DNA of 64,000 nucleotides from Rhodococcus gordoniae (GTDB lineage: Bacteria > Actinomycetota > Actinomycetes > Mycobacteriales > Mycobacteriaceae), in the NCBI RefSeq assembly GCF_001646655.1, contig NZ_LPZN01000035.1, positions 32,271-96,270 of the forward strand. Direction: 5' to 3'. Made by a program: the position numbers and the translations under genes. Shown piece after piece: positions 53,048-60,859 of the stretch (position 1 is its first letter; each line of letters opens with the position of its first letter). The notes beneath the pieces are model-generated. The model was not told where the DNA came from. It searched no databases and saw only the letters and a program-made list of their open reading frames with translations.

Positions 53048-53964
53048 GCCAGCCCCCTCACCGTGCGCACCGGCGGACGCGTGCCCGCGATCGCCGCGAC
53101 CATGTCGACCACCCGACGTGTGGCTGCCACCTCGTGTACCCGGAACATCCGTGCGCCGGCCGCTGCGGCCAAAGCTGTCGCTGCCAATGTGCCCTCCAAC
53201 CGGTCTGCGAGTTCGACTCCCAGAGTCTCCCCCACGAAGTCCTTGTTGCTCAGCGCCATAAGCACAGGCCACCCGGTTTTTACAAGAACGTCCACGTGCC
53301 GCAACAGAGCGAGTCCGTGATGGGTGTTCTTTCCGAAATCGTGGGTCGGATCGATGAGGATCGAGTCGCTCGCCACGCCGGCGCGGGCGGCGGCATCCGC
53401 GGCCGCGGCGACCTCCGCCGCCACCTCGTCCACGACGTCGGCGTACCTCACGCGGTGCGGCCGGGTGCGCGGCACGGCACCACCGGTATGGGAGCAGACG
53501 ATGCCGGCCCCGAGTTCGGCGGCGACCGCGACGAGCTCCGGATCGGCGCCCGCCCACGTGTCGTTGATCAGATCGGCACCCTCACCCAGGGCGCGACGCG
53601 CGACCTCGCTGCGCCAGGTGTCGACGCTGATGAGCACATCCGGGTACCGCTCACGGATCGCGGCGACGAACGGCACGACGCGCCGGATCTCCTCGTCGCT
53701 GTCGACGACCTCGCCCGGCCCGGCCTTCACCCCACCGATGTCCACGAGATCGGCACCCTCGGTTACCGCGCGGTCGACGGCTGCGAGCGCCGCGTCGTCC
53801 TCGAAGGTCGCTCCCCGGTCGTAGAACGAGTCGGGTGTGCGGTTGACGATCGCCATGACGAGCGCACGGTCGGTGGCGACCGGGCGCCCGCACAGGGTGG
53901 ACGGTGCCGGACCGGGGCGGGTCACGGGGGTCTGCTCGTCGACATCGGTCGCGGGGCCGCTCAT
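53044..53964 (-). CDS. folP2: Dihydropteroate synthase homologue FolP2
   Basis: A 306-residue TIM-barrel protein of the DHPS family. VMAIVNRTPDSFYDRG, VDIGGVKAGPGE, ISVDTWRSEVARRAL and LINDTWAG correspond to pterin-site loops; LIDPTHDFGKNTHHG and the SNKDF segment replace the canonical phosphate-binding SRK. The mycobacterial orthologue (Rv1207) is reported not to support folate synthesis, so its role here beside gpgS is uncertain. Overlaps gpgS by 4 nt and follows fadD6 by 18 nt. Confidence 0.9.
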   Translation of the reverse strand: MSGPATDVDEQTPVTRPGPAPSTLCGRPVATDRALVMAIVNRTPDSFYDRGATFEDDAALAAVDRAVTEGADLVDIGGVKAGPGEVVDSDEEIRRVVPFVAAIRERYPDVLISVDTWRSEVARRALGEGADLINDTWAGADPELVAVAAELGAGIVCSHTGGAVPRTRPHRVRYADVVDEVAAEVAAAADAAARAGVASDSILIDPTHDFGKNTHHGLALLRHVDVLVKTGWPVLMALSNKDFVGETLGVELADRLEGTLAATALAAAAGARMFRVHEVAATRRVVDMVAAIAGTRPPVRTVRGLA

Positions 53965-53982
53965 GATCCCATCCTGACATGC

Positions 53983-55770
53983 TCAGCGACCGGGCAATTC
54001 ACCCTTCGCGACGCCGTCGACGAAGCCGTCGAAGATCGGCCGGTACCCCTCGCTGCGACTCGCGAGCACGTACACGGCGTCCTCACCGGTCTCGGTGTGG
54101 CCCTGTTTGCGCAGATCGACCTTCCGGCTCTTGAAGGTCGTCGTGTACTCGAGCTCGTCGACGACGCGGACGAAGAGCGGAACCGCGTAGTCCGGCAGCG
54201 CGTCGTGCAGTGACTTCGCAAGTGCCGCCCCATCGAGCTCGACACCCTCCTTCAAGGTGATCGCGGCCATCCCGGCGCGACCGTCGGCTCCCTCGACCTC
54301 CACGCCGTAGACGACGGCCTCGGCGACCGTCTCGTGCGACGACACCGCGGCCTCGACCTGCGTCGTCGCGACGTTCTCGCCCTTCCAGCGGAAGGTGTCG
54401 CCGAGCCGGTCCACGAAGGCGACGTGCATCCAGCCCTGGTTGCGGACGAGGTCGCCGGTGTCGAACCACACGTCACCGTCGGAGAACGCGTCGCGCAGCA
54501 GCTTCTTCTCGGTGGCTTCCGGATCGGTGTATCCGTCGAAGGGTGCGCGGGAGGTGACCTTCGCGAGCAGCAGCCCGACCTCGCCCTTGCCGACCTTCGT
54601 CAACCGGCCGTCGTCACCGCGCCGCGCCTGCCCTGAGTCCGGGTCGAACTCGACGACGGCGTACGGCAGCGGGCAGATTCCGGCGGTGCGCTTCTGGTCG
54701 AGCGCATTGATGAAGGCGATGTTGCACTCGCTGGCCCCGTAGAACTCTGCGATGCGGTCGATGCCGAAGCGTTCGGTGAACTCGTCCCACAGTTCGGCGC
54801 GCAGACCGTTGCCGACGGCCAGACGGATCCCGTGGTCCGCGTCGTCCTCCCGCTGCGGCTGGTTGAGCAGGTAGCGGCAGATCTCGCCGATGTAGATGAA
54901 GGCGGTGGCGCCGTTGCGCTCCGCGTCGTCCCAGAAGTTGGAGGCCGAGAACTTCCGGCCGAGCGCGAAACCGGCGCCGGCGGCGAGCACCGAGGACAAC
55001 GCGACGGTGAGCGCGTTGTTGTGGTAGAGCGGCAGGCACGAGTACAGGACGTCGGTGCTGCGCAGGCGCACCCCGAGGCTGCCGAGTCCCGACATCGACT
55101 TCAACCACCGGAAGTGCGTCATGCGGCTGGCCTTCGGCAGGCCTGTCGTGCCGGAGGTGAAGATGTAGTAGGCGGTCTCGGAAGCCCGGAGATTCTCGGT
55201 GACTGCAGGATTCGACGCGTCGGCGTCGCGGGCGGCGGTGTCCAGTTCACCGAAGCGCAGCGCGGTGCGGGCCTGCGGTTCGCCCCCGAGGGAGTCGACG
55301 GCCTCCTCGCACTCCTCCCCGATCACCAGGACGGCGCTGTCGAGCAGCGACAGGCTGTGCTCGAGCACCTCGCCGCGCTGGTTGATGTTGAGCATCCCGG
55401 CGGCGGCGCCGAGTTTGACCGCGGCCAGCGCGACCAGCAGCGTCTCGGGCCGGTTTCCCATGAGGATGCCGACGACGTCGCCCTTGCCGACACCACGATC
55501 GGCGAGCACCGAGGCATACCGATTGACCTGCGCGTTGGCCTCGCCGTAGCCGATCGAATCGCCTTCGAACCGCAGGAAGGGCCGCTCGGGGTGGCGTTCG
55601 GCGAGTTTCTGGAAGACCGAGCCGATCGTCTCACGGGCGCTCGGCTTCCGGGTCATCCCGGCCGCTCCGCGCAACACGATGGGGAGATCGGTAGCCATCC
55701 GGGGCAGTTTCGAGACGAGTCCGGGCAGGGATACGACGGGGGCGTTGTCTCGATCGGATCGAGTGGTCAC
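53983..55770 (-). CDS. fadD6: Long/very-long-chain acyl-CoA synthetase FadD6
   Basis: A 595-residue AMP-forming ligase. GTG 55,770 has AGGAAA 8 nt ahead; a further upstream in-frame ATG is weaker. Motifs: P-loop YIFTSGTTGLPKAS, EFYGASECNIAF, the adenylation YTDPEATEKK, WFDTGDLV and FRWKGENVATTQVE. It resembles the FATP/VLACS branch that links uptake and activation of fatty acids. Orthologue of Rv1206 and in the same place relative to folP2. Confidence 0.92.
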   Translation of the reverse strand: MTTRSDRDNAPVVSLPGLVSKLPRMATDLPIVLRGAAGMTRKPSARETIGSVFQKLAERHPERPFLRFEGDSIGYGEANAQVNRYASVLADRGVGKGDVVGILMGNRPETLLVALAAVKLGAAAGMLNINQRGEVLEHSLSLLDSAVLVIGEECEEAVDSLGGEPQARTALRFGELDTAARDADASNPAVTENLRASETAYYIFTSGTTGLPKASRMTHFRWLKSMSGLGSLGVRLRSTDVLYSCLPLYHNNALTVALSSVLAAGAGFALGRKFSASNFWDDAERNGATAFIYIGEICRYLLNQPQREDDADHGIRLAVGNGLRAELWDEFTERFGIDRIAEFYGASECNIAFINALDQKRTAGICPLPYAVVEFDPDSGQARRGDDGRLTKVGKGEVGLLLAKVTSRAPFDGYTDPEATEKKLLRDAFSDGDVWFDTGDLVRNQGWMHVAFVDRLGDTFRWKGENVATTQVEAAVSSHETVAEAVVYGVEVEGADGRAGMAAITLKEGVELDGAALAKSLHDALPDYAVPLFVRVVDELEYTTTFKSRKVDLRKQGHTETGEDAVYVLASRSEGYRPIFDGFVDGVAKGELPGR

Positions 55771-55882
55771 GACAGGTTTCCTCACGGCGGCGTCGGGGGC
55801 GGGTGGGTTCGCTCGGGCGACACCCACGGCGTTCCCCCGAACTTACCGAAGAGTAGATAGGCGCGCGGCGAAGTGGAACAAC

Positions 55883-56443
55883 TCAGACCGCTGCGTACGG
55901 CGCTGCGCATCGGTCGAGCGCGTCGGCGAGGTCGGTGGTGACCCCGAGACCGTCGAGTGCGCGTCGCGCGACGAAGCCGGTGTCGACCATCGAACCGAGC
56001 CAGGTGAGCAGACCGTCGAAGTGCCCCACCGGATCGAACAGCACGACCGGCTTGTCGTGCATACCGAGATACCCCGCCGTCCACGTCTCGAACAGTTCCT
56101 CGAGGGTTCCGATGCCGCCGGGCAGGGTCAGGAAGGCGTCGGCGCGGTCCTCCATGATGCGTTTACGCTCGCGCATCGTCTCGGTGACGATCAGCTCGTC
56201 GGCCTCGACGTCCGCGACCTCGCGGTGCACGAGCGCCTTGGGGATCACGCCGATCGTGTGCGCCCCGGCCACGCGGGCCGCCTCGGCGACCGCGCCCATC
56301 ATCGACACGTTGCCGCCGCCGGAGACCAGCTGCCAGCCCCGTCGGCCGATCTCGGTCCCCACCGCGGCCGCGAGTTCGAGGAACTGCGGGTCGACAGGTC
56401 CCGACGCGCAGTACACGCAGACCGACAACGGCTCGGTCACCAT
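55883..56443 (-). CDS. LOG-family protein (Rv1205-like)
   Basis: A 186-residue Rossmann-like protein. The LOG motifs are SGGGNVSMMGAVAEAA, MRERKRIMEDRADAFLTLPGGIGTLEE (PGGxGTxxE). LOG enzymes release a nitrogenous base from nucleoside 5'-monophosphates, for example active cytokinins; M. tuberculosis Rv1205 does this. Its start overlaps the end of the next gene by 7 nt, giving a tandem LOG pair. Confidence 0.92.
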   Translation of the reverse strand: MVTEPLSVCVYCASGPVDPQFLELAAAVGTEIGRRGWQLVSGGGNVSMMGAVAEAARVAGAHTIGVIPKALVHREVADVEADELIVTETMRERKRIMEDRADAFLTLPGGIGTLEELFETWTAGYLGMHDKPVVLFDPVGHFDGLLTWLGSMVDTGFVARRALDGLGVTTDLADALDRCAAPYAAV

Positions 56444-57237
56444 CCACTCTCCTGTCCGTGCAGTTCGTCCTCGTCCTCGCCGCGATGCGCTTCGCGGATG
56501 ATGCTCACGGTCTCCTCGACGCTGTCGGTGACGAACAGCAGATCAAGATCACCCGCTGCGATCTTGCCGTCGCGGACCAGGGTCTCGCGCAGCCAGTCCA
56601 CCAGGCCGCTCCAGTACTCCGAGCCGACCAGCACGATCGGGAACCGGGTGATCTTGTGGGTCTGCACGAGGGTCAGCGCCTCGAACAGTTCGTCGAGAGT
56701 GCCGAAACCCCCGGGCAGACACACGAACGCCTGCGAGTACTTCACGAACATCGTCTTGCGTGCGAAGAAGTACCGGAAGTTGAGCCCGAGATCGACCCAT
56801 TCGTTGAGACTCTGCTCGAACGGCAGCTCGATACCGAGACCGATCGAGAATCCCCCGGCTTCGTTCGCGCCCCGGTTGGCCGCCTCCATCGCACCCGGTC
56901 CGCCACCGGTGACGACGGCGTACCCTGCGTCGACGAGCGCGGCCCCCAGCTTGCGGCCCATCTCGTATTCCGGATGGTCGGCAGGGGTACGCGCGGAACC
57001 GAAGACGGCCACGGCACGGGGCACCTCGGCGAGTGCGCCGAAACCCTCGACGAACTCGCTCTGGATCCGCAGGACACGCCACGGATCGGTGTGCACCCAG
57101 TCGGACGGACCCCGGCGATCGAGCAACCGCTGATCCATCGTGGTCGCCTCGCGGGCCCGCTCGCCGCGCAACTGCACAGGCCCCCGCTGCACGATCTCGC
57201 GACGGGAACCGCCTTCGAAAGAGTTGTCGCCGGACAT
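56437..57237 (-). CDS. Second LOG-family (TIGR00730-type) protein
   Basis: A 266-residue paralogue with about 60 extra N-terminal residues. ATG 57,237 is chosen because TAGCGT lies 7 nt before it; a GTG three codons earlier is possible. VTGGGPGAMEAANRGANEAGG and KYSQAFVCLPGGFGTLDELFEALTL contain the LOG nucleotide-binding and PGGxGTxxE motifs. Similar two-gene LOG sets occur beside dapE in other actinobacteria. It may hydrolyse nucleoside monophosphates. Confidence 0.88.
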   Translation of the reverse strand: MSGDNSFEGGSRREIVQRGPVQLRGERAREATTMDQRLLDRRGPSDWVHTDPWRVLRIQSEFVEGFGALAEVPRAVAVFGSARTPADHPEYEMGRKLGAALVDAGYAVVTGGGPGAMEAANRGANEAGGFSIGLGIELPFEQSLNEWVDLGLNFRYFFARKTMFVKYSQAFVCLPGGFGTLDELFEALTLVQTHKITRFPIVLVGSEYWSGLVDWLRETLVRDGKIAAGDLDLLFVTDSVEETVSIIREAHRGEDEDELHGQESGW

Positions 57238-57244
57238 GACGGTC

Positions 57245-57250
57245 ACGCTA
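57245..57250 (-). promoter_or_regulatory. Putative -10 of a leaderless promoter (LOG operon)
   Basis: On the minus strand TAGCGT lies 7 nt before the ATG at 57,237, inside the last codons of dapE. Confidence 0.4.
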
Positions 57251-58324
57251 TCGCGTGAGATAGGAGCGCAGAACGGAGGTCACCTCGGTGATCCGTCCGA
57301 TCTCGACGTGCTCGTCGCGCTTGTGTGCCAGGTTGGGATCGCCCGGGCCGTAGTTGACGGCCGGAATGCCCAGCGCCGCGAACCGCGAGACGTCGGTCCA
57401 GCCGTACTTGGCCCGGAACTTCCCACCCGCCGCCTCGACGAGCGCGGCCGCCGCCGGATTCGACAGTCCGGGCAACGCGCCCGGCGACATGTCGGTGAGT
57501 TCCATCGAGATCGCGAGGCCGTCGAACACCTCGCGGACGTGCGCGAGAGCGTCGTCGGGGCTGCGATCCGGGGCGAACCGGAAGTTCACGTCGAGCGCGG
57601 CCGCGTCGGGCACCACGTTCCCCGCGACACCGCCCTCGATGCGCACGGCCGACAGTCCTTCCCGGTACACACAGCCGTCGATGTCGACCGACCGCGCCTC
57701 GTACCGGGACAGACGGTCGAGCACGGGAGCGAGCTTGTGGATCGCGTTGTCGCCGAGCCAGGAGCGCGCCGAATGCGCCCGCACGCCGTCGGTGGTGATC
57801 CGCACCCGCAGCGTGCCCTGGCAACCGGCCTCGATCTCACCGGAAGTGGGCTCGCCCAGGATCGCGACGTCCGCGTCGAGCCAGTCGCGCAGTTCGGTCT
57901 CGATCCGCCCGAGCCCGTTGAACGACGCCGCGATCTCCTCGCAGTCGTACATCACGATCGTCAGGTCGTGGGCGGGATCGGTGACGGTCGCGGCGAGGTG
58001 CAGGAAGACGGCGTCGCCGGCCTTCATGTCGGAGGTGCCGCATCCCCACAGCAGGTCGCCGTCGCGTCGCGACGGCACGTTGTCGGCGATCGGGACGGTG
58101 TCGAGGTGCCCGGCGAGCATCACGCGGCTGCCGAGTCCCCGGTTCGTCCGCGCCAGGACACAGTTGCCGTTGCGCACGATCTCGAAGCCGTCGGTCTGCT
58201 CCCGCAGGGCCGCCTCCACGGCGTCGGCGATGAGCGTCTCGTCCCGGGACACACTCGGGATGTCGACGAGCGCGGCGGTCAGTTCGACGGGGTCGGCGTG
58301 CAGGTCCAACTGCGGTACGGGCAT
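57248..58324 (-). CDS. dapE: Succinyl-diaminopimelate desuccinylase
   Basis: A 358-residue M20 metallopeptidase-type enzyme. ATG 58,324 gives the conserved start and lies 6 nt from a TATCGT -10. Zinc-site segments are [33 protein letters not shown] and [28 protein letters not shown] marks the dimerisation lid. It frees L,L-diaminopimelate for lysine and peptidoglycan. Divergent from dapD, which supplies the preceding step in the same pathway. Confidence 0.94.
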   Translation of the reverse strand: MPVPQLDLHADPVELTAALVDIPSVSRDETLIADAVEAALREQTDGFEIVRNGNCVLARTNRGLGSRVMLAGHLDTVPIADNVPSRRDGDLLWGCGTSDMKAGDAVFLHLAATVTDPAHDLTIVMYDCEEIAASFNGLGRIETELRDWLDADVAILGEPTSGEIEAGCQGTLRVRITTDGVRAHSARSWLGDNAIHKLAPVLDRLSRYEARSVDIDGCVYREGLSAVRIEGGVAGNVVPDAAALDVNFRFAPDRSPDDALAHVREVFDGLAISMELTDMSPGALPGLSNPAAAALVEAAGGKFRAKYGWTDVSRFAALGIPAVNYGPGDPNLAHKRDEHVEIGRITEVTSVLRSYLTR

Positions 58325-58330
58325 ACCTGC

Positions 58331-58336
58331 ACGATA
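58331..58336 (-). promoter_or_regulatory. Putative -10 of a leaderless promoter (dapE)
   Basis: On the minus strand TATCGT lies 6 nt before the dapE ATG at 58,324. Confidence 0.45.
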
Positions 58337-58408
58337 CGAAACGCGTATGCCCCTCAGACCCCGCACACGATTTTCTCAGGGGGGACACAGGCCCAGGACC
58401 GGCTCGCG

Positions 58409-58414
58409 TACGCT
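58409..58414 (+). promoter_or_regulatory. Putative -10 of a leaderless promoter (dapD)
   Basis: TACGCT lies 8 nt before the dapD GTG at 58,423. The 98-bp dapE/dapD intergenic region therefore has two back-to-back leaderless-type promoters. Confidence 0.45.
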
Positions 58415-58422
58415 TCTCACCC

Positions 58423-59376
58423 GTGAGTGCACACGGAGCATCAGCAGTAGGCATCGCGAACATCACGGAGGACGGGACCGTCCTCGACACGTGGTACCCG
58501 GCACCCGCCCTCGGCGAGCCGAGCGAAACCGGAACGACACGCCTCGAGGGCACAGACATCCCGTCCGACCTGGCCCTCCTCGCCGGTCACGACGAGGCGC
58601 GCGAGGTCCAGCAGGTCGTGGTGCGCACCGACATCGCCGACCTGTCGAAGCCTCCCGTCGACACCCACGACGCCTACCTGCGCCTGCACCTGCTGTCGCA
58701 CCGCCTCGTCCGCCCGCACGGTCTCGCTCTCGACGGCATCTTCGGTCTGCTCGCGAATGTCGTGTGGACCAACTACGGCCCGTGCGCGCTCGACAACTTC
58801 GAGACCGTGCGTTCGCGCCTCCGCATCCGCGGACCGGTCACCGTCTTCGGCGTGGACAAGTTCCCCCGCCTGGTCGACTACGTCGTTCCCTCCGGCGTCC
58901 GCATCGCCGACGCCGACCGGGTCCGCCTCGGCGCGCATCTCGCCTCCGGCACCACCGTCATGCACGAGGGCTTCGTCAACTTCAACGCCGGCACGCTCGG
59001 CAGCTCCATGGTCGAGGGCCGTATCTCCGCGGGGGTCGTCGTCGACGACGGCTCCGACATCGGTGGTGGCGCCTCGATCATGGGCACCCTGTCCGGTGGC
59101 GGCAAGGAGGTCATCTCCGTCGGCAAGCGCTGCCTGCTCGGCGCGAACGCGGGTGTGGGCATCTCGCTCGGCGACGACTGCATCGTCGAGGCCGGCCTGT
59201 ACGTCACCGCCGGCACCAAGGTCACCGGCCCGGACGGCACGGTGGTCAAGGCCGCGACCCTCAGCGGCGCGTCCAACCTGCTGCTGCGGCGCAACTCGGT
59301 GAGCGGCGCGGTCGAGGTCGTGCCGAACAAGGGCAGCGGCGTCGAACTGAATGCGGCTCTGCACGCCAACGACTAG
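58423..59376 (+). CDS. dapD: Tetrahydrodipicolinate N-succinyltransferase
   Basis: A 317-residue enzyme, the same length as the M. tuberculosis orthologue (Rv1201c). It has the actinobacterial N-terminal domain ([23 protein letters not shown]) and a left-handed beta-helix of hexapeptide repeats ([65 protein letters not shown]). The Glu-containing [11 protein letters not shown] is the active-site segment. It transfers succinate from succinyl-CoA to tetrahydrodipicolinate. A tandem repeat of its last codons follows the stop. Confidence 0.95.
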   Translation: MSAHGASAVGIANITEDGTVLDTWYPAPALGEPSETGTTRLEGTDIPSDLALLAGHDEAREVQQVVVRTDIADLSKPPVDTHDAYLRLHLLSHRLVRPHGLALDGIFGLLANVVWTNYGPCALDNFETVRSRLRIRGPVTVFGVDKFPRLVDYVVPSGVRIADADRVRLGAHLASGTTVMHEGFVNFNAGTLGSSMVEGRISAGVVVDDGSDIGGGASIMGTLSGGGKEVISVGKRCLLGANAGVGISLGDDCIVEAGLYVTAGTKVTGPDGTVVKAATLSGASNLLLRRNSVSGAVEVVPNKGSGVELNAALHAND

Positions 59377-59415
59377 CTCTGCGCGCCAACGACCAGCTCT
59401 CTGCACGCGACAACA
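59356..59415 (+). repeat. 20-bp imperfect tandem repeat at the dapD end
   Basis: A 20-bp unit covering the last codons of dapD (59,356-59,375) is repeated at 59,376-59,395 with two transitions, and a more diverged third copy follows. The stop codon TAG has become CAG in the second copy. Confidence 0.8.
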
Positions 59416-59434
59416 GATTCGGAACCGAGAAACC

Positions 59435-60859
59435 GTGAGTGAAACCCAGCGGCCCGCTTCCGAGGTCGAACATCTCGGGAGCGGCCTGAAGGTCCGTCAT
59501 CTGACCATGATGGGACTCGGGTCCGCCATCGGTGCGGGCCTGTTCCTCGGTTCCGGTGTGGGTATCGCTGCCGCCGGTCCGGCGATCATCGTGTCGTACC
59601 TGCTCGCCGGCGTGATGATCATCTTCGTGATGCGCATGCTCGGCGAGATGGGTGCCGCACTGCCGGTGAGCGGATCGTTCTCGCACTACGCGCGGATCGG
59701 CATCGGCCGGTGGGCCGGATTCAGCATGGGCTGGCTCTACTGGTTCATGCTGATCATGGTGCTGGGTGTCGAGATCACCGGCGCCTCGGCGATCGTCCAA
59801 TCATGGCTACCGGGCGTACCCCAATGGGTGGTCGCGCTGGGGTTCGTCACCTTCTTCGCGGTCGTGAACCTGGCGCAGGTCGCCAACTTCGGTGAGTTCG
59901 AGTTCTGGTTCGCGGCGCTGAAGGTCGCGGTCATCGTCGGCTTCCTGATCATCGGCATCCTGCTCGTCTTCGGCCTGCTCCCGGGAACCGAACCCGTGGG
60001 CACCACCCACCTGCTCGGCGACGGCGACGGCTTCGCACCCAACGGCATCGCCGGTGTCGCTGCCGGCCTGCTCGCGGTGGCCTTCGCCTTCGGCGGCATC
60101 GAGATCGTCACGATCGCCGCGGCCGAATCGAAGGACCCCGAACGGTCCATCGCCACCGCCGTGCGCAGCGTGGTCTGGCGGATCTCGGTCTTCTACCTCG
60201 GCTCGATCTCGATCATGGTGCTCGTGCTGCCGTGGACCGCGGCGAGCGGCGAGACGTCCCCGTTCGTGTCGGTGCTCGACATCGCCGGTATCCCCTACGT
60301 GTCCGGGTTCATGGAACTCGTCGTGGTGATCGCGTTGCTGTCGGCGTTCAACGCCAACGTCTACGGCACCTCGCGGATGGCGTACTCGCTGGCGCGCGGA
60401 GGCGACGGCCCGGCATGGCTGAGCAAGCTCACCCACCACGGGGTGCCCCGCAACGCCGTGCTGGTCTCGGTCTTCTTCGGATTCGTCAGCGTGTGGCTCA
60501 ACTGGCTGCTGCCCGACACGATCCTCGGGATCCTCCTCAACGCGGTCGGATCGGCGCTGATCGCAATCTGGCTGTTCATCGTCGTCTCGCATCTGCGCTT
60601 GCGTCGCAGGTTCGAACAGGAGGGCACCCTGCGCCTGCGTATGTGGCTGTTCCCCTATCTCAGCTGGTTCACCCTGGCGATGCTCATCGGTTTCATCGCG
60701 CTGATGTTGTCCGACAGTGCAGCGAGGGTTCAGCTCGCATCGACCTTCGTGCTGTTCCTGATCATCACTGTGCTCGGACTGATCTGGCACCGCACCCATG
60801 ACCGGGCGACCCTCAGCCACCCGTCCGATCGGCCAGCGCCGCGACCACGAGATCGGTGA
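59435..60859 (+). CDS. APC-family amino-acid permease
   Basis: A 474-residue transporter with about 12 membrane helices. GTG 59,435 starts a short cytosolic lead. The first helix has the consensus GLGSAIGAGLFLGSG used for substrate binding, and ALPVSGSFSHYARIGIGRWAGF is the conserved segment of the AnsP/GabP/CycA group. GGIEIVTIAAAESKDPERSI contains the helix 6 motif. The amino acid carried cannot be assigned. The 3' end overlaps the convergent VWA gene by 47 nt. In M. tuberculosis a different transporter (Rv1200) follows dapD. Confidence 0.88.
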   Translation: MSETQRPASEVEHLGSGLKVRHLTMMGLGSAIGAGLFLGSGVGIAAAGPAIIVSYLLAGVMIIFVMRMLGEMGAALPVSGSFSHYARIGIGRWAGFSMGWLYWFMLIMVLGVEITGASAIVQSWLPGVPQWVVALGFVTFFAVVNLAQVANFGEFEFWFAALKVAVIVGFLIIGILLVFGLLPGTEPVGTTHLLGDGDGFAPNGIAGVAAGLLAVAFAFGGIEIVTIAAAESKDPERSIATAVRSVVWRISVFYLGSISIMVLVLPWTAASGETSPFVSVLDIAGIPYVSGFMELVVVIALLSAFNANVYGTSRMAYSLARGGDGPAWLSKLTHHGVPRNAVLVSVFFGFVSVWLNWLLPDTILGILLNAVGSALIAIWLFIVVSHLRLRRRFEQEGTLRLRMWLFPYLSWFTLAMLIGFIALMLSDSAARVQLASTFVLFLIITVLGLIWHRTHDRATLSHPSDRPAPRPRDR

